Below, piece by piece: positions 16,016-26,108 of a stretch of 64,000 nucleotides of DNA. The stretch is from Enterococcus canintestini (GTDB taxonomy: Bacteria; Bacillota; Bacilli; Lactobacillales; Enterococcaceae). Every line of letters begins with the position of its first letter. The stretch's first letter is position 1. The notes beneath the pieces are model-generated. The model had not been told where the DNA came from and did not search any database. It saw only the letters and a program-made list of their open reading frames with translations. The position numbers were made by a program, and so were the translations under genes. The stretch covers positions 124,750 to 188,749 of the forward strand of contig NZ_JXKG01000003.1 of NCBI RefSeq assembly GCF_001885735.1. The letters run 5' to 3'.

Positions 16016-17230
16016 ATGAAAGAAAAGGTTGTATTAGCATATTCAGGAGGACTAGATACCTCTGTATCCATTAAGTGGTTGACTGATGAAGGTTATGATG
16101 TCATCGCGTGTTGTTTAGATATTGGGGAAGGAAAAGATACGGCGTTTATTAAGGAAAAAGCTTTACAAGTAGGCGCAGTGGCTTCTTATGCCATTGATGC
16201 CAAAGACGAGTTTGCCAATGAGTATGCCTTAATTGCTTTACAAGGCCACACTTTTTACGAACAGTCTTATCCTTTAGTATCAGCTCTATCCCGACCGTTA
16301 ATTGCGAAAAAATTAGTTGAACTAGCCCGATCAACTGGCGCTACAACGGTTGCACATGGTTGTACTGGTAAAGGAAATGACCAAGTGCGTTTTGAGGTTG
16401 CGATCAATTCTTTAGCGCCAGAATTAAAAGTGATTGCACCTGTCCGTGAGTGGAAATGGTCCCGTGAAGAAGAAATTGCCTATGCAGCTGAAAAAGGTGT
16501 CCCAATTCCCGCTGATTTGGATAATCCATATTCCATTGATCAAAATATTTGGGGACGTGCCTGTGAATGCGGCATTTTAGAAGATCCGTGGGCGACACCG
16601 CCTAAAGGAGCTTACGAAATTACGGCAGAACTAGAAGAAACACCTGATACGCCAGATATTGTGGAAATTACTTTTTCAAAAGGTATTCCAGTAGCGTTAA
16701 ATGGTGAAACATATAATTTTGCCGATATTATTATGGAATTAAACTTATTAGCCGGTAAACACGGCATCGGTCGCATCGATCATGTAGAAAATCGTTTAGT
16801 CGGGATTAAATCCCGTGAAGTCTACGAGTGTCCTGGCGCAGTGACATTGATGACTGCCCACAAAGAGTTGGAAGATTTGACGTTTGTGCGAGAAGTGGCG
16901 CATTTTAAACCGCTAATTGAACAACAATTAAGCAACATCATCTATAACGCACTTTGGTTCAATCCTTTAACCGATGCGTTAATTGCCTTTTTAAAAGAAA
17001 CGCAAAAATATGTTAATGGCGTTGTTCGCGTGAAATTATTTAAAGGAAACGTAATTGTCGAAGGTCGTAAATCAGAAAACAGTTTGTATTCTGAAAACTT
17101 GGCTACTTACACTTCTGCTGATACTTTTGATCAAGATGCAGCAGTTGGCTTCATTAAACTATGGGGGCTACCAAGTAAAGTCCATGCAGAAGTGCAAACA
17201 CAACTCCAAGTAGAAAATTTGGTGAAATAA
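16016..17230 (+). CDS. argG: Argininosuccinate synthase
   Basis: Converts citrulline, aspartate and ATP to argininosuccinate. The N-terminal PP-loop [15 protein letters not shown] (residues 8-22) and the [13 protein letters not shown] block (about 118-130) are diagnostic of ArgG. 404 residues is the normal length. An AAAGGG site precedes ATG 16016. It is followed by argH after a 192-bp gap holding a large hairpin. The pair makes arginine from citrulline; the rest of the pathway is not in this window. Confidence 0.97.
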   Translation: MKEKVVLAYSGGLDTSVSIKWLTDEGYDVIACCLDIGEGKDTAFIKEKALQVGAVASYAIDAKDEFANEYALIALQGHTFYEQSYPLVSALSRPLIAKKLVELARSTGATTVAHGCTGKGNDQVRFEVAINSLAPELKVIAPVREWKWSREEEIAYAAEKGVPIPADLDNPYSIDQNIWGRACECGILEDPWATPPKGAYEITAELEETPDTPDIVEITFSKGIPVALNGETYNFADIIMELNLLAGKHGIGRIDHVENRLVGIKSREVYECPGAVTLMTAHKELEDLTFVREVAHFKPLIEQQLSNIIYNALWFNPLTDALIAFLKETQKYVNGVVRVKLFKGNVIVEGRKSENSLYSENLATYTSADTFDQDAAVGFIKLWGLPSKVHAEVQTQLQVENLVK

Positions 17231-17274
17231 AGAAAAACAGGAACTTTATTTTATCTATCAACCTATGAAATAGG

Positions 17275-17401
17275 GCTGTGGTATATAAGTTAAACATCTA
17301 CTTTGAATTGCTAAGTTAAGAATTTTAAATTAGTAAAAGTTCTTTTTTACAAAAAATAAGAACTTCAAAGCTTAGTCAAAACTTATGCCACAGCTTTTTT
17401 T
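17275..17401 (+). terminator. Large terminator/attenuator between argG and argH
   Basis: GCTGTGG...AAGTT (17275-17291) pairs with AACTTATGCCACAGC (17380-17394) and is followed by seven Ts. An inner AAGTTCTT/AAGAACTT stem lies near 17337-17365. It ends about 11 bases before the argH ribosome binding site, so argH expression depends on readthrough or on another promoter in the loop region. Confidence 0.7.
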
Positions 17402-17422
17402 AACGACAAACGAGGTGGAAAA

Positions 17423-18820
17423 ATGGCAAAATTATGGGGTGGTCGTTTTGATGGTCAAAATGAAAGTTGGATTGACGCTTTTGGCGCATCCATTTCCTTT
17501 GATCAAAAAATGGCGGCACAAGATATTAAAGGTAGTTTAGCCCATGTGAGCATGTTAGCCCACACTGGTATTATTACAGCAGCTGAAGCTGAAAAAATTA
17601 GCGCGGGTTTAAACAGTTTACAAGAAAAACTGGCACAAAAAAAGCTAGAATTTACAGTTGAAAATGAAGATATTCATATGAATTTAGAGGCCTATTTGGC
17701 AGCAGAAATTGGCCCTACCGCTGGAAAGCTCCACACCGCCCGCAGTCGTAACGACCAAGTGGCGACGGATATGCATTTGTATTTAAAAGATGTCGTGGCT
17801 CAACTCATTCCAAAAATACAGCATTTTCGGGATGTCTTAGTGGAAAAAGCCAGCGAAAATGTGCACACTATTATGCCCGGCTATACTCACATGCAACATG
17901 CCCAACCGCTTTCGTTTGCCCATCACTTACTGGCGTATTACGAAATGCTCACCAGAGATCAAACACGTTTTACAGAAAACTTGCAACGCATTGACGTAAT
18001 GCCTTTAGGTAGTGCTGCGTTAGCAGGTACTACCTTTCCTATTGACCGTTTTTTTACAGCGGAAAAATTAGGTTTTAGTCAAGTTTATAACAATAGTTTG
18101 GATGCGGTTAGCGATCGCGATTTTATTTTGGAATTTTTAAGCAATAGTGCCATTTTAATGATGCACTTGTCCCGCTTTTGTGAGGAGCTGATTTTATGGT
18201 GTTCCCATGAATTTCAGTTTGTCGAATTAACAGATAGTTTTTCCACCGGTAGCTCAATTATGCCGCAAAAGAAAAATCCTGATATGGCGGAACTGATTCG
18301 CGGCAAAACCGGACGGGTCTACGGCAATTTATTTGGTCTATTAACGGTGATGAAAGGTTTACCATTAGCCTACAACAAAGATTTTCAAGAAGATAAAGAA
18401 GGCATGTTTGATACTGCTGAAACGATTTTAACGAGTTTGGATATTATGGCGGGTATGATTGACACCATGAAAATCAACAAAGAACAGATGGCTAAAGCCA
18501 CCGAATCTGATTTTTCTAACGCGACAGAACTCGCTGATTACCTAGCCAGCCACGGGGTTCCCTTTAGAGAAGCCCATGAAATCGTCGGAAAACTGGTATT
18601 GTCTTGTTTGAAACGAGGGATTTATTTACAAGACGTCTCACTTTCTGAATACCAGCAAATTCAAGACGTGATTGGCCCTGACATCTACGAAAAGCTGTCT
18701 TCTTACAATGCTGTTAAAAATCGTCATTCTTATGGTGGCACTGGTTTTTCACAAGTAGAAGAGCAAGTAAAAGCCGCTCAAGTCCAACTGCAAAAAGAAA
18801 AAGAGGCCGAAGACGAATAG
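17423..18820 (+). CDS. argH: Argininosuccinate lyase
   Basis: Splits argininosuccinate into arginine and fumarate. The signature [13 protein letters not shown] near residues 278-290 carries the catalytic serine loop of the fumarase/aspartase superfamily. [13 protein letters not shown] near 103 and [16 protein letters not shown] residues near 157 also match. 465 residues, full length. A GAGGTGG site lies just before ATG 17423. The acidic Lys/Glu tail is not unusual. Confidence 0.97.
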   Translation: MAKLWGGRFDGQNESWIDAFGASISFDQKMAAQDIKGSLAHVSMLAHTGIITAAEAEKISAGLNSLQEKLAQKKLEFTVENEDIHMNLEAYLAAEIGPTAGKLHTARSRNDQVATDMHLYLKDVVAQLIPKIQHFRDVLVEKASENVHTIMPGYTHMQHAQPLSFAHHLLAYYEMLTRDQTRFTENLQRIDVMPLGSAALAGTTFPIDRFFTAEKLGFSQVYNNSLDAVSDRDFILEFLSNSAILMMHLSRFCEELILWCSHEFQFVELTDSFSTGSSIMPQKKNPDMAELIRGKTGRVYGNLFGLLTVMKGLPLAYNKDFQEDKEGMFDTAETILTSLDIMAGMIDTMKINKEQMAKATESDFSNATELADYLASHGVPFREAHEIVGKLVLSCLKRGIYLQDVSLSEYQQIQDVIGPDIYEKLSSYNAVKNRHSYGGTGFSQVEEQVKAAQVQLQKEKEAEDE

Positions 18821-18933
18821 TAGGAATTAGCAGAAAATTTCTAATTAAAGCTGCCGACTAAAATTCAGTAAAAATGCGCATTTCTATGTTTTGTTACTTA
18901 TTACAGCAAAAAATTATCCCGTCTACTTCAAGG
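18821..18933. other. Spacer after argH
   Basis: Short non-coding stretch between the argH stop and its terminator; nothing else is seen. Confidence 0.4.
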
Positions 18934-19032
18934 CTACCTATATATAATAGAAGAAAAATTTTCGCACCTAAACGCTAGCAAATGGATGTTGTAGCGCTGG
19001 GGTAAAACTTCTATTACTATAGGTAGTTTTTT
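18934..19032 (+). terminator. Terminator after argH
   Basis: Arms 18934-18953 (CTACCTATA...AATAGAAG) and 19008-19026 (CTTCTATTACTATAGGTAG) pair almost fully, with an inner ACGCTA/TAGCGCT helper stem, then TTTTTT. The loop is unusually long. Confidence 0.7.
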
Positions 19033-19110
19033 GTTGCAAACAACGAAATTGTCCGTTCAGGCTTGATCCTTAGCTGTCACGGGGTGTATTTTACTTTCCG
19101 AGTTGGCTAT

Positions 19111-19863
19111 TTACTGAAATTCGGTCATTTGAGAGCGAAAGCGTAATGGCAAATGATTGCGTTGGGCTTCTGGGTTAATCCGTTCTTTAATGGTTACACT
19201 TTCTAAAAAAGCCCGCCACTGTGCGCCAACAATATCGTTTCCTTGTAAAAACTTATCTGCAGGTAGCGTAATGTTTTCTAATAAACGGTAACCTCCATTT
19301 TCAATACAGGCGAGTAATTGATGCGTTTCATCGTAAATCATCACTTTTTCATGGGGATAGCGTTTGGCAAAGTGCGGACAGATGTACGGGAGACAATAAT
19401 GCTTAGGGGTAATTTTAGCAAATAGCACATCTTCTACATACTCAAAACGGACAAATCCCTTGTATTGATGCGCTTCACCGTATAACGCCCGAATTGCCGT
19501 ATCTAAAGCTAAAATTTCCGGTTTACCGATAAAATTTTGCAGATGATCTTTGGTATCAAGTGCAATATGCAACGCGTGCAACAAATATGTTTCCTTATTT
19601 TCTAGACTAGTGTTAAAACCATCATGTAAAAAAACATAATTATTAGGCGTCAAAACTTCTCGCAAGCGGCGACCAATTTTTTCCGCCTTTTTTTCATCGG
19701 TTTTAATCCACTCGGGAGGAAATAAATTATTTTCAGTTGTCACAGGATTTAAAACCACCGCCGGAAACTGATGACGGCGAAAAGATAAATCAATCACTGT
19801 ATAAAAACCTGCCAATGTCCCGTCATATTCTAAAATATCGATGGTTTCTTTCATCCACACCAT
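19111..19863 (-). CDS. DNA metabolism protein of the TIGR03915 (DUF4130) type
   Basis: About 250 residues: LEYDGTLAGFYTVIDLSF near the start, a central ALDTAIRALYGEAHQYKGFVRFE segment, and the C-terminal HFAKRYPHEKVMIYDETHQL block with late PLRFRSQM. These match the family that accompanies the radical SAM DNA modification/repair protein and that is fused to uracil-DNA glycosylase in other bacteria. The true activity is not established. Start ATG 19863 follows AAGGA by seven bases; the upstream TTG is too close. It lies 36 bp after the radical SAM gene in the same operon, supporting joint action on DNA. Confidence 0.8.
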   Translation of the reverse strand: MVWMKETIDILEYDGTLAGFYTVIDLSFRRHQFPAVVLNPVTTENNLFPPEWIKTDEKKAEKIGRRLREVLTPNNYVFLHDGFNTSLENKETYLLHALHIALDTKDHLQNFIGKPEILALDTAIRALYGEAHQYKGFVRFEYVEDVLFAKITPKHYCLPYICPHFAKRYPHEKVMIYDETHQLLACIENGGYRLLENITLPADKFLQGNDIVGAQWRAFLESVTIKERINPEAQRNHLPLRFRSQMTEFQ

Positions 19864-19899
19864 CTTCAATTCCTTCTTTCTGCTGCTAGTTCAAGTAAA

Positions 19900-21219
19900 T
19901 TATTGTAGGGCAAATTGCTTTTGCTCACCTTTTTTTCGTTCCAAACTTTCCACATCAAACAAGCTCATCTGCTCTCCAAAACTTTGGGTATTAAGGGACT
20001 TCAATTGGTTAAACTGGCGCTTTGAAATTAGTGCTTCAATAATCCACTGAGGATCTTGCACAAGCCCCGCTACTTTTTCACCATTACAGGTAACAAAATA
20101 TTGCGCGCGTTTAACCACGACCCCTAGTTTTTTCAAATCGCTTAAATGTAAATGATAATATTTACGTGCTCGTAAAATATTGCGAGCACTTTTAGGGCCA
20201 ATTCCTGGCACCCGTAACAAAGTATCTAAATTAGCACTTTGTACGTCAACGGGAAAACGCTCCAAATTTTGAATCGCCCAATTGGCTTTGGGATCTAAAT
20301 ACAAATTAAAATTAGGCTGTTCCTTTTTTAAAATTTCATCGGGGGTAAAGTTATAAAAACGCATCAACCAGTCAGCCTGATATAAACGATGTTCTCGTAG
20401 TAACGGTGGCTTTTGTGTTACTGCTGGCAATAAAGAATCTTGATTCATCGGAATATAAGCCGAGTAATAGACGCGTTTTAATTGATATTTTTGATACAAA
20501 TTTCCGGAGATTTTGACAATCGCCCGATCGGTTTCAGGGCTTGCACCAATAATCATCTGCGTGGATTGACCGGCGGGTACAAAGGGTGTCGCCTTTTGTC
20601 TGACAGCTGGTAATAAACTATCTTGCTCTTTTTTTAGCGCAATTTGTTTCATCGGTTTATAAAGTTCATAAGGATCTTTATCTGGTGCCAAAAGCTGTAA
20701 GCTATCTTTTGAAGGGAGCTCGACATTGACACTCATGCGATCAGCTAAATAGCCCAGGCGTTCAATTAGCAAACTATCGGCTCCTGGAATGGCTTTGACG
20801 TGAATATAACCACGAAATCCTTTTTCAAAACGCAAAATTTCCAACGTTTTAATCATCAACTCGCAGGTATAATCAGGAGATTTCATAATCGCTGAACTTA
20901 AAAATAAGCCTTCAATATAGTTGCGCAAATAAAAATCCATTACTAAATTTGCTAATTCTGCTGGTTTAAAGGTCGCCCGTGGGCGTAAATTGGAACGCCG
21001 ATTGACGCAATAATGACAGTCAAAAATACAAGCATTACTAAATAAGACTTTTAATAACGAAACACAACGCCCGTCAGCAGTAAAAGAATGACAAATTCCC
21101 GCAGCAGCAGTGCTCCCAATCGTTCCACTACGACTTGTGTCACTAACTCCGCTACTGGAACAGGAAACATCGTACTTAGCGGCATCGGCTAAAATTTCAA
21201 TTTTCTTCGTCAAATCCAT
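19900..21219 (-). CDS. Radical SAM protein, putative DNA modification/repair (TIGR03916 type)
   Basis: The CIFDCHYCVNRRSN motif (near residues 62-75) supplies the CxxxCxxC cysteines for a 4Fe-4S cluster and SAM cleavage. The C-terminus has a helix-hairpin-helix, LLRVPGIGPKSARNILRARKYY (about 335-355), which binds DNA non-specifically. 439 residues is normal. This architecture and the adjacent TIGR03915-type gene identify a widespread but uncharacterised pair. The start ATG 21219 has GGAGGAGAA upstream. Confidence 0.87.
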   Translation of the reverse strand: MDLTKKIEILADAAKYDVSCSSSGVSDTSRSGTIGSTAAAGICHSFTADGRCVSLLKVLFSNACIFDCHYCVNRRSNLRPRATFKPAELANLVMDFYLRNYIEGLFLSSAIMKSPDYTCELMIKTLEILRFEKGFRGYIHVKAIPGADSLLIERLGYLADRMSVNVELPSKDSLQLLAPDKDPYELYKPMKQIALKKEQDSLLPAVRQKATPFVPAGQSTQMIIGASPETDRAIVKISGNLYQKYQLKRVYYSAYIPMNQDSLLPAVTQKPPLLREHRLYQADWLMRFYNFTPDEILKKEQPNFNLYLDPKANWAIQNLERFPVDVQSANLDTLLRVPGIGPKSARNILRARKYYHLHLSDLKKLGVVVKRAQYFVTCNGEKVAGLVQDPQWIIEALISKRQFNQLKSLNTQSFGEQMSLFDVESLERKKGEQKQFALQ

Positions 21220-21268
21220 CGCGTTCTCCTCCTTTTACAAAACCGAACGTATGTTTGTATTTTAACAA

Positions 21269-21296
21269 GAAAAAAGACGCCTGTCAAAAGACGTCT
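21269..21296 (-). terminator. Terminator of the GNAT gene at 21.4 kb
   Basis: On the minus strand, AGACGTC and GGCGTCT form a 7-bp stem (one G-U pair) followed by six Ts, 90 bp after the acetyltransferase stop and before the radical SAM gene. Confidence 0.65.
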
Positions 21297-21387
21297 GTTG
21301 CAAAATAACGTGATGATAATTGGTAACTGCACTTATTTGAAAGTAACAATACGATTTAATAAAGAGCCTTAAAAATTAACTGATCGT

Positions 21388-21915
21388 TTACAAAATCAGT
21401 TCGTATAAATCACACGTATCTCTCCCACGATCATCAAAAGCACGTAACTCTTTTCTTTCCCGCCACTGATAGCCACACTTTTCGTATAAGCTTTTAGCAG
21501 GAAGGTTAGCGGCAAAAACATCTAAACGAATCGCCTGGCATTGTTTGGCTAAAGCGACTTCTTTGGCACAAGCAAGTAAACTTTTGCCTATTCCTTGTCC
21601 TTTGTAATTATGATCGGCTAGCAGCGTGTGAATTACTAAAAATTCAGTATCTGAAAGTGTCCGATCTTCCCAAGCGATTTCACTATATTCCGCTTCATGA
21701 GCATGATTCAAAATAACGCTTCCAACAATTTCATCAGCAATTGTTGCGAGATAGAGTTCCTCGTTTGTTAAAGCTTTTGTTACATCGGCAACCACAGGAT
21801 AAACTGCCGGTATCCAACTAACTACGGGATAGTCAATTTGTGGCATCACTTTGTTAAAAAAAGCTACGACTGCCGCTTTTTCCTTTGCTGTTGCCAAATG
21901 TGTTTTGACTTCCAT
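21388..21915 (-). CDS. GNAT-family acetyltransferase (175 aa)
   Basis: Carries the acetyl-CoA binding signature in IHTLLADHNYKGQGIGKSLL (about 92-112, with the Q/RxxGxG/A core) and a typical C-terminal RLDVFAANLPAKSLYEKCGYQ segment. The N-terminal half (HLATAKEKAAVVAFFNKV) is less conserved. The substrate cannot be deduced. It is monocistronic with its own terminator, and GGTGAG precedes ATG 21915. Confidence 0.87.
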   Translation of the reverse strand: MEVKTHLATAKEKAAVVAFFNKVMPQIDYPVVSWIPAVYPVVADVTKALTNEELYLATIADEIVGSVILNHAHEAEYSEIAWEDRTLSDTEFLVIHTLLADHNYKGQGIGKSLLACAKEVALAKQCQAIRLDVFAANLPAKSLYEKCGYQWRERKELRAFDDRGRDTCDLYELIL

Positions 21916-22054
21916 CTACTCACCTTCTTTTCAAATTTTTCTCACTAGTTTAAATCAACTATACCACGTCATTTCTTTTGATGACATAGCGCTTTATTCA
22001 AAAAGCTGAAAATAAATAATAGTAACAAATTTTCCCCACTGAAATTTGCTACTA

Positions 22055-23524
22055 TTATTTGTTTTTAACTTGATTGGCGGCAAAATAATCCCCATTGTAT
22101 TTTGCTTCTCTTTTTTGAATAACTTTTTGAGCCAAGTTCGCCCAATCTAACGGTCGTGGGGGCGCAAGCCAAACCACACAATCCTTCTGACAAATTGCCC
22201 CTAATTCTCGGGAATCCGTCAATAAAATATCCGCGGTATCAATATCTGTAGTAATTTTAGCTCCGACTTGTTGAAAAAAATCGAGGTTTTGGGTAATAAA
22301 TTGGTTATACAAATGTCCATAAGAAAAATCAACGTACACGTTGACAGCTTTTAACAACAAATGCTTGGGAAATACAGCTAAAATCAAAAACAAATATTGA
22401 AGCAGCAAATTTTTCTTCTTTTGATATAACTCAGGAAATACATTTTGAATACTCGTCAGATAATCCCGACAAAATGCCAATACACCAGGATAGTTTTGCT
22501 GAAAGTAAATAATATTAATCTCTGGTTGAATACTTTCATAAGCGGCGCTTGTTTCCAATAATTGAAAATGCAAAAAATTACAACGGGCGATAAATTCAGC
22601 TTGACTGGCTTTATCTGCTTGTAACTTGGGAAAAGAGGCTAACAATTGCTGACTTAAATTTTGACTCCACTGCGTAATTTTAGCACTCTTTTCCAAATGA
22701 AATGACATCCCCACTTCTTTTAAAAATGTGCCGTAATAACAAATATAAGCCGCAGCTTCCGCGGTCCGCACGGCTGGTGGTAAACGGTAAAAAAAGGGTG
22801 TCGCTTCTTCTTTTTTTATAAGTTCAGTCGGTAGTAGTTCTATTTGCTGTTCTTCTACATAACGTTCTTGTTGGATACGCAGATTCGTCACATAAAGATA
22901 ATGCATCAACTTAATTTTTTGATGAATTGTCATGTTGGCTTTTTCTAACGTGGCTAACTTGGTTTCAATGATGCTTTTATCGGCTGAAGTGTAACAATCT
23001 TGCAAATTTTTAAAAATACGGGCAAAAATTTCAGTTAAAAATAACCGCACATTCTTTTCACTGTTACCACTTAACCGAAATTTCTTATCAATCGTCATTC
23101 CAAATTTACTTAAATAACCATTTAATTTTTTATAATTACTATGGGCAATCGGATAACTAATCATCTTTTTTTCAGAAAGTTCATTCAAGGATTTGAATTG
23201 TCCTAAAGCAGAACCAGCCAGTATTTGAAAACTGATAGAAGCCGCGACATACTTTTCCAGCAAGCTCTCTGAACTAGCAGCACCGGTAATTTCCATCTGT
23301 AAGAAGGGTTCCTCAATAAAAATATGAATTTCTTCAGCTAATTGATAGTGCTCCAAGTCTAAGATAAGTTGATCAATCAAACTTTTTAACACATAATTTG
23401 ATATTCCTAAGTCCTCCATCAACTCTTTTTTAGGGATGGCAAAATAAGGGCTACGTTCCAATTTTTTTAAGAACTGATATTTACGCCATTCTTCTTTTGC
23501 TAAAAATTCAGCCAGCAAATTCAT
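22055..23524 (-). CDS. Mga-family transcriptional regulator at the end of the WxL operon
   Basis: 489 residues with an N-terminal Mga-type helix-turn-helix (FAIPKKELMEDLGISNYVLKSLIDQL, about 28-53), a second winged-helix region, long PRD-like helical middle and a PTS-EIIB-like C-terminal stretch (DTADILLTDSREL). Mga proteins activate surface-protein genes in streptococci and enterococci. It overlaps the preceding secreted-protein gene by 17 bp, so it is the last gene of the WxL operon and could control it. ATG 23524 sits very near a GGGGG site; TTG 23518 would give better spacing. Confidence 0.8.
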   Translation of the reverse strand: MNLLAEFLAKEEWRKYQFLKKLERSPYFAIPKKELMEDLGISNYVLKSLIDQLILDLEHYQLAEEIHIFIEEPFLQMEITGAASSESLLEKYVAASISFQILAGSALGQFKSLNELSEKKMISYPIAHSNYKKLNGYLSKFGMTIDKKFRLSGNSEKNVRLFLTEIFARIFKNLQDCYTSADKSIIETKLATLEKANMTIHQKIKLMHYLYVTNLRIQQERYVEEQQIELLPTELIKKEEATPFFYRLPPAVRTAEAAAYICYYGTFLKEVGMSFHLEKSAKITQWSQNLSQQLLASFPKLQADKASQAEFIARCNFLHFQLLETSAAYESIQPEINIIYFQQNYPGVLAFCRDYLTSIQNVFPELYQKKKNLLLQYLFLILAVFPKHLLLKAVNVYVDFSYGHLYNQFITQNLDFFQQVGAKITTDIDTADILLTDSRELGAICQKDCVVWLAPPRPLDWANLAQKVIQKREAKYNGDYFAANQVKNK

Positions 23525-24098
23525 TCCCCCTTGTTACCAATTGCAGGCTTTGATCGCCGTATAATACTAATCCCGATAATAAATAGGCGCTTTGCGCAAT
23601 TTCAGTCCACTCATTTATGGCACTCCCAGCTTGAGGATTGCCTTCTGGTGGCAATGTTGGAATTGCCTTGGGCGCAAAAAACTCATCATCTAAAATTAAA
23701 ACATTATTTTTCCCTTGGGCATGATAAGGTGGTATATACGCAGGGTTTTCTGCCCATTTGGGAGTTCTTTTACTTTTTAGTGTCGGATTTTGTAGCGTAG
23801 CATAACTACTATTTTCTGCTAGTACTTCTTTATTCTTTCCTGATTGTGACACTATTTTTTGGGGCGGGGATGTAACTGTTTGGTCTTTTTTATGTTCCAA
23901 TTCCAGTTGTCCACTAGTTTTTTGGTCATTTTGCTGATCTTGATTATCTTCTTGCCGCGCTTCTTCATTTGCAATCGGCGTAATCGCATTTTTAGGATCT
24001 AATGGGTCATAAATCACTGTTTGCGCCAAAGCGTGTTCGGAAAACAAGAAAACCGACGCGCCCAATGCTAAAAATACAGAGTATGTCCTTTTTTTCAT
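23508..24098 (-). CDS. Secreted protein of the WxL operon, unknown function
   Basis: Begins MKKRTYSVFLALGASVFLFS with a clear signal peptide ending near ALAQT. The mature ~170 residues are hydrophilic, with a Gln/Asp/Lys-rich linker (QEDNQDQQNDQK) and a C-terminal AYLLSGLVLYGDQSLQL segment. It has no LPXTG or WxL motif. The start is ATG 24098, five bases after AGGGGG; the frame extends to 24113 without a ribosome binding site. It lies between sortase and Mga-type genes and probably belongs to the surface complex. I do not recognise the family. Confidence 0.65.
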   Translation of the reverse strand: MKKRTYSVFLALGASVFLFSEHALAQTVIYDPLDPKNAITPIANEEARQEDNQDQQNDQKTSGQLELEHKKDQTVTSPPQKIVSQSGKNKEVLAENSSYATLQNPTLKSKRTPKWAENPAYIPPYHAQGKNNVLILDDEFFAPKAIPTLPPEGNPQAGSAINEWTEIAQSAYLLSGLVLYGDQSLQLVTRGNEFAG

Positions 24099-24109
24099 TC
24101 TATCCCCCC

Positions 24110-24874
24110 TCATTTGGAACTAATTCTTTTAATCGTGATAATCCCCAGTAAAAGACAAAGCAAAAGTGACAGAACTACAAAAAGTACATAACCTTGATTG
24201 TAACGCTGATTTTTTTGCACAATCGTTTTTTCCTGTTGCTTTATTTGCGTAAGATTTGACGTGCTTTTTTGTACTTGTTGTCCTCTTACGACAAAACGCC
24301 ATTGCGTTTGTGTCGGTTTATCACAAGTGATTAGCGTAATTTCTGTTTGCTGGTGATCATCTAAAACTTGTAGTTCGGTTTGATGCACCAATTGAGTTTC
24401 TTTTACCACGTATTGATAAATTTCCCCTTCATAACGTAAATAAATCATATCGCCCACTTGAATTTGCAATAATTTACCAAATAATAAATTATCGCGACCT
24501 AAATGATGACCGATCAACACCATATTATGGTTTTGCGGCTGGCGTTCCGGAAATAGACTACCAGCACCAATTAGTAAATTTTGGTTTGTAATGCCATTAA
24601 AAATGGGGACACTCATTTCTAAAGCCGGAATGAGAATATTTCCTGTTGCCAAAAAAACAGTATCTTTTTTGAAAGTCAAAACATCAGCCAAATCCGGTGG
24701 CTGCACTGCTTCAAGGGAAACAGGACTTGCCAATTTCGTAACAGAAGTTGTGGTAACTGTAGTATTTTCTGTTTGATAAATCAGTAACGCTTGCTTTAAA
24801 AAGGGTAAAAAAAGCAAAAAAACCGCCACACAATACAATAAGATTAGACTAATCCGGATCTTTGGTTTCATCAT
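24110..24874 (-). CDS. srtA: Sortase
   Basis: 254 residues. An N-terminal membrane segment (about 8-30) is followed by the sortase beta-barrel. The catalytic His lies in LIGHHLGRD (about 123), the Cys is 184 in TLITCDK, and the Arg is 193 in WRFVVRG. TLITC is typical of class A-like enzymes, but a second hydrophobic segment at the C-terminus (about 228-248) recalls class C. It probably anchors the small IPLTG-containing protein of the same operon. It overlaps the DUF916 gene by 26 bp. The symbol is a family guess. Confidence 0.85.
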   Translation of the reverse strand: MMKPKIRISLILLYCVAVFLLFLPFLKQALLIYQTENTTVTTTSVTKLASPVSLEAVQPPDLADVLTFKKDTVFLATGNILIPALEMSVPIFNGITNQNLLIGAGSLFPERQPQNHNMVLIGHHLGRDNLLFGKLLQIQVGDMIYLRYEGEIYQYVVKETQLVHQTELQVLDDHQQTEITLITCDKPTQTQWRFVVRGQQVQKSTSNLTQIKQQEKTIVQKNQRYNQGYVLFVVLSLLLCLLLGIITIKRISSK

Positions 24875-25943
24875 CTTCTTTATTTTTCTTTCTGCGCCAA
24901 ATCAAAACGATTAAAATGATCAGTAGTAATAGCAGTAAACCAATGAGAATATACAACCAAGTGTAGTCCTTTTTAATCGTAACGTCGGTGTCATTTAATT
25001 TTTTGGCTACTTCTGCTTTAATTTCAAAGTCTTTTGCTAATACCCAGTGATATTCATATTTGGTTTTGGCTTCGTCACCTTTCAACTGGTATTGCCCCTT
25101 TGGATTTTCTTGTCCGAAGGCTTCTATTTTCATCGTATATTGACCTGCTTTTAATGGCTCACCATTTAAAGCGACGCCTAAATTAAAATTAGAATTAGGG
25201 GCCATTTGCATTCCAACTTGTTCTGAGGTGAAAAGTACTTTGTCACTACCCTTTTTTGTAATAGTCGTTTTGGTTGCCAATTGATTTAAATAAGTAGGCT
25301 TTGGATTTTGCAAATTTCCTTCAATCACATTTCGAGCGTTACGCTGGTTAGCTGCTACTTGCGTTAATTTTAAATCTGGGGCGCCATTTTTCGTTGTTTG
25401 GCGCATCAAAAGTGCTACAACATACGAGTACTCATTTTTTATGGCTAAACCTTTATCTGCTTTTTTGGTTTCGTCCTTATTTTCATCCGCTACTTTTTCT
25501 TTAAAAGTAATCCCGCCAGCGATGACACCGGCAAACTTTTCATTGGGCATTTGGACTTTCACTTTATATTCCGCCGCAGAATGAGGCGCTAGTGTTATTT
25601 CGTTTGGTGCTTTTGTAAAGTCTTTTATATTATATTGAAGCGTTTGATCGGCTTTAATGGCATTTTGACTATATTCCACTACGCCATTACTGTTAGTTGT
25701 GGCACTATTAATTTGTGCTTCAACGACAACTTTTTGAGCCGTATCATTGCGTAAGGTCACGGTTAATTCGTCTGTTTGGTTTGGTGCTAACAACAAATCA
25801 AAGTATGTTTTATTTTTATCAATTTGATTAGCCGAAGCCTGTGGTGTAACAGCAAAATTAAATTCCGAAGCAAAACTTGTCTGAGGAAAGATGCCACAAC
25901 AAAAAACGACGGCAATCAGTAAAATTAACTTTTTAAACTTCAT
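24849..25943 (-). CDS. DUF916/DUF3324 WxL-interacting membrane protein
   Basis: A 364-residue protein with a signal peptide (MKFKKLILLIAVVFCCGIFP...SFAS), two extracellular beta-rich domains (FAVTPQASANQIDKNKTYFD marks the DUF916 start), one C-terminal membrane helix (WLYILIGLLLLLLIILIVLI) and a basic-acidic cytoplasmic tail. Such proteins accompany WxL proteins in every known cluster and bind both peptidoglycan and WxL partners. ATG 25943 has AAAGGA upstream; the frame reaching 26015 is not supported. It is mid-operon, 165 bp after a WxL gene. Confidence 0.9.
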   Translation of the reverse strand: MKFKKLILLIAVVFCCGIFPQTSFASEFNFAVTPQASANQIDKNKTYFDLLLAPNQTDELTVTLRNDTAQKVVVEAQINSATTNSNGVVEYSQNAIKADQTLQYNIKDFTKAPNEITLAPHSAAEYKVKVQMPNEKFAGVIAGGITFKEKVADENKDETKKADKGLAIKNEYSYVVALLMRQTTKNGAPDLKLTQVAANQRNARNVIEGNLQNPKPTYLNQLATKTTITKKGSDKVLFTSEQVGMQMAPNSNFNLGVALNGEPLKAGQYTMKIEAFGQENPKGQYQLKGDEAKTKYEYHWVLAKDFEIKAEVAKKLNDTDVTIKKDYTWLYILIGLLLLLLIILIVLIWRRKKNKEDDETKDPD

Positions 25944-26108
25944 TTCTTTTAATCCTTTCAGTAAAAAAGTGATAGATAACACAGAAGACCCGAACAAGGT
26001 AGAAGAAAGACACACCTTTAAACAAGTAAACTTCTTGTAGGCTTCATTTCATTCTCCCTTATTCGGGAATACTTATTCCATTGTGTTAGATATTACTTTT
26101 TAATGCTT

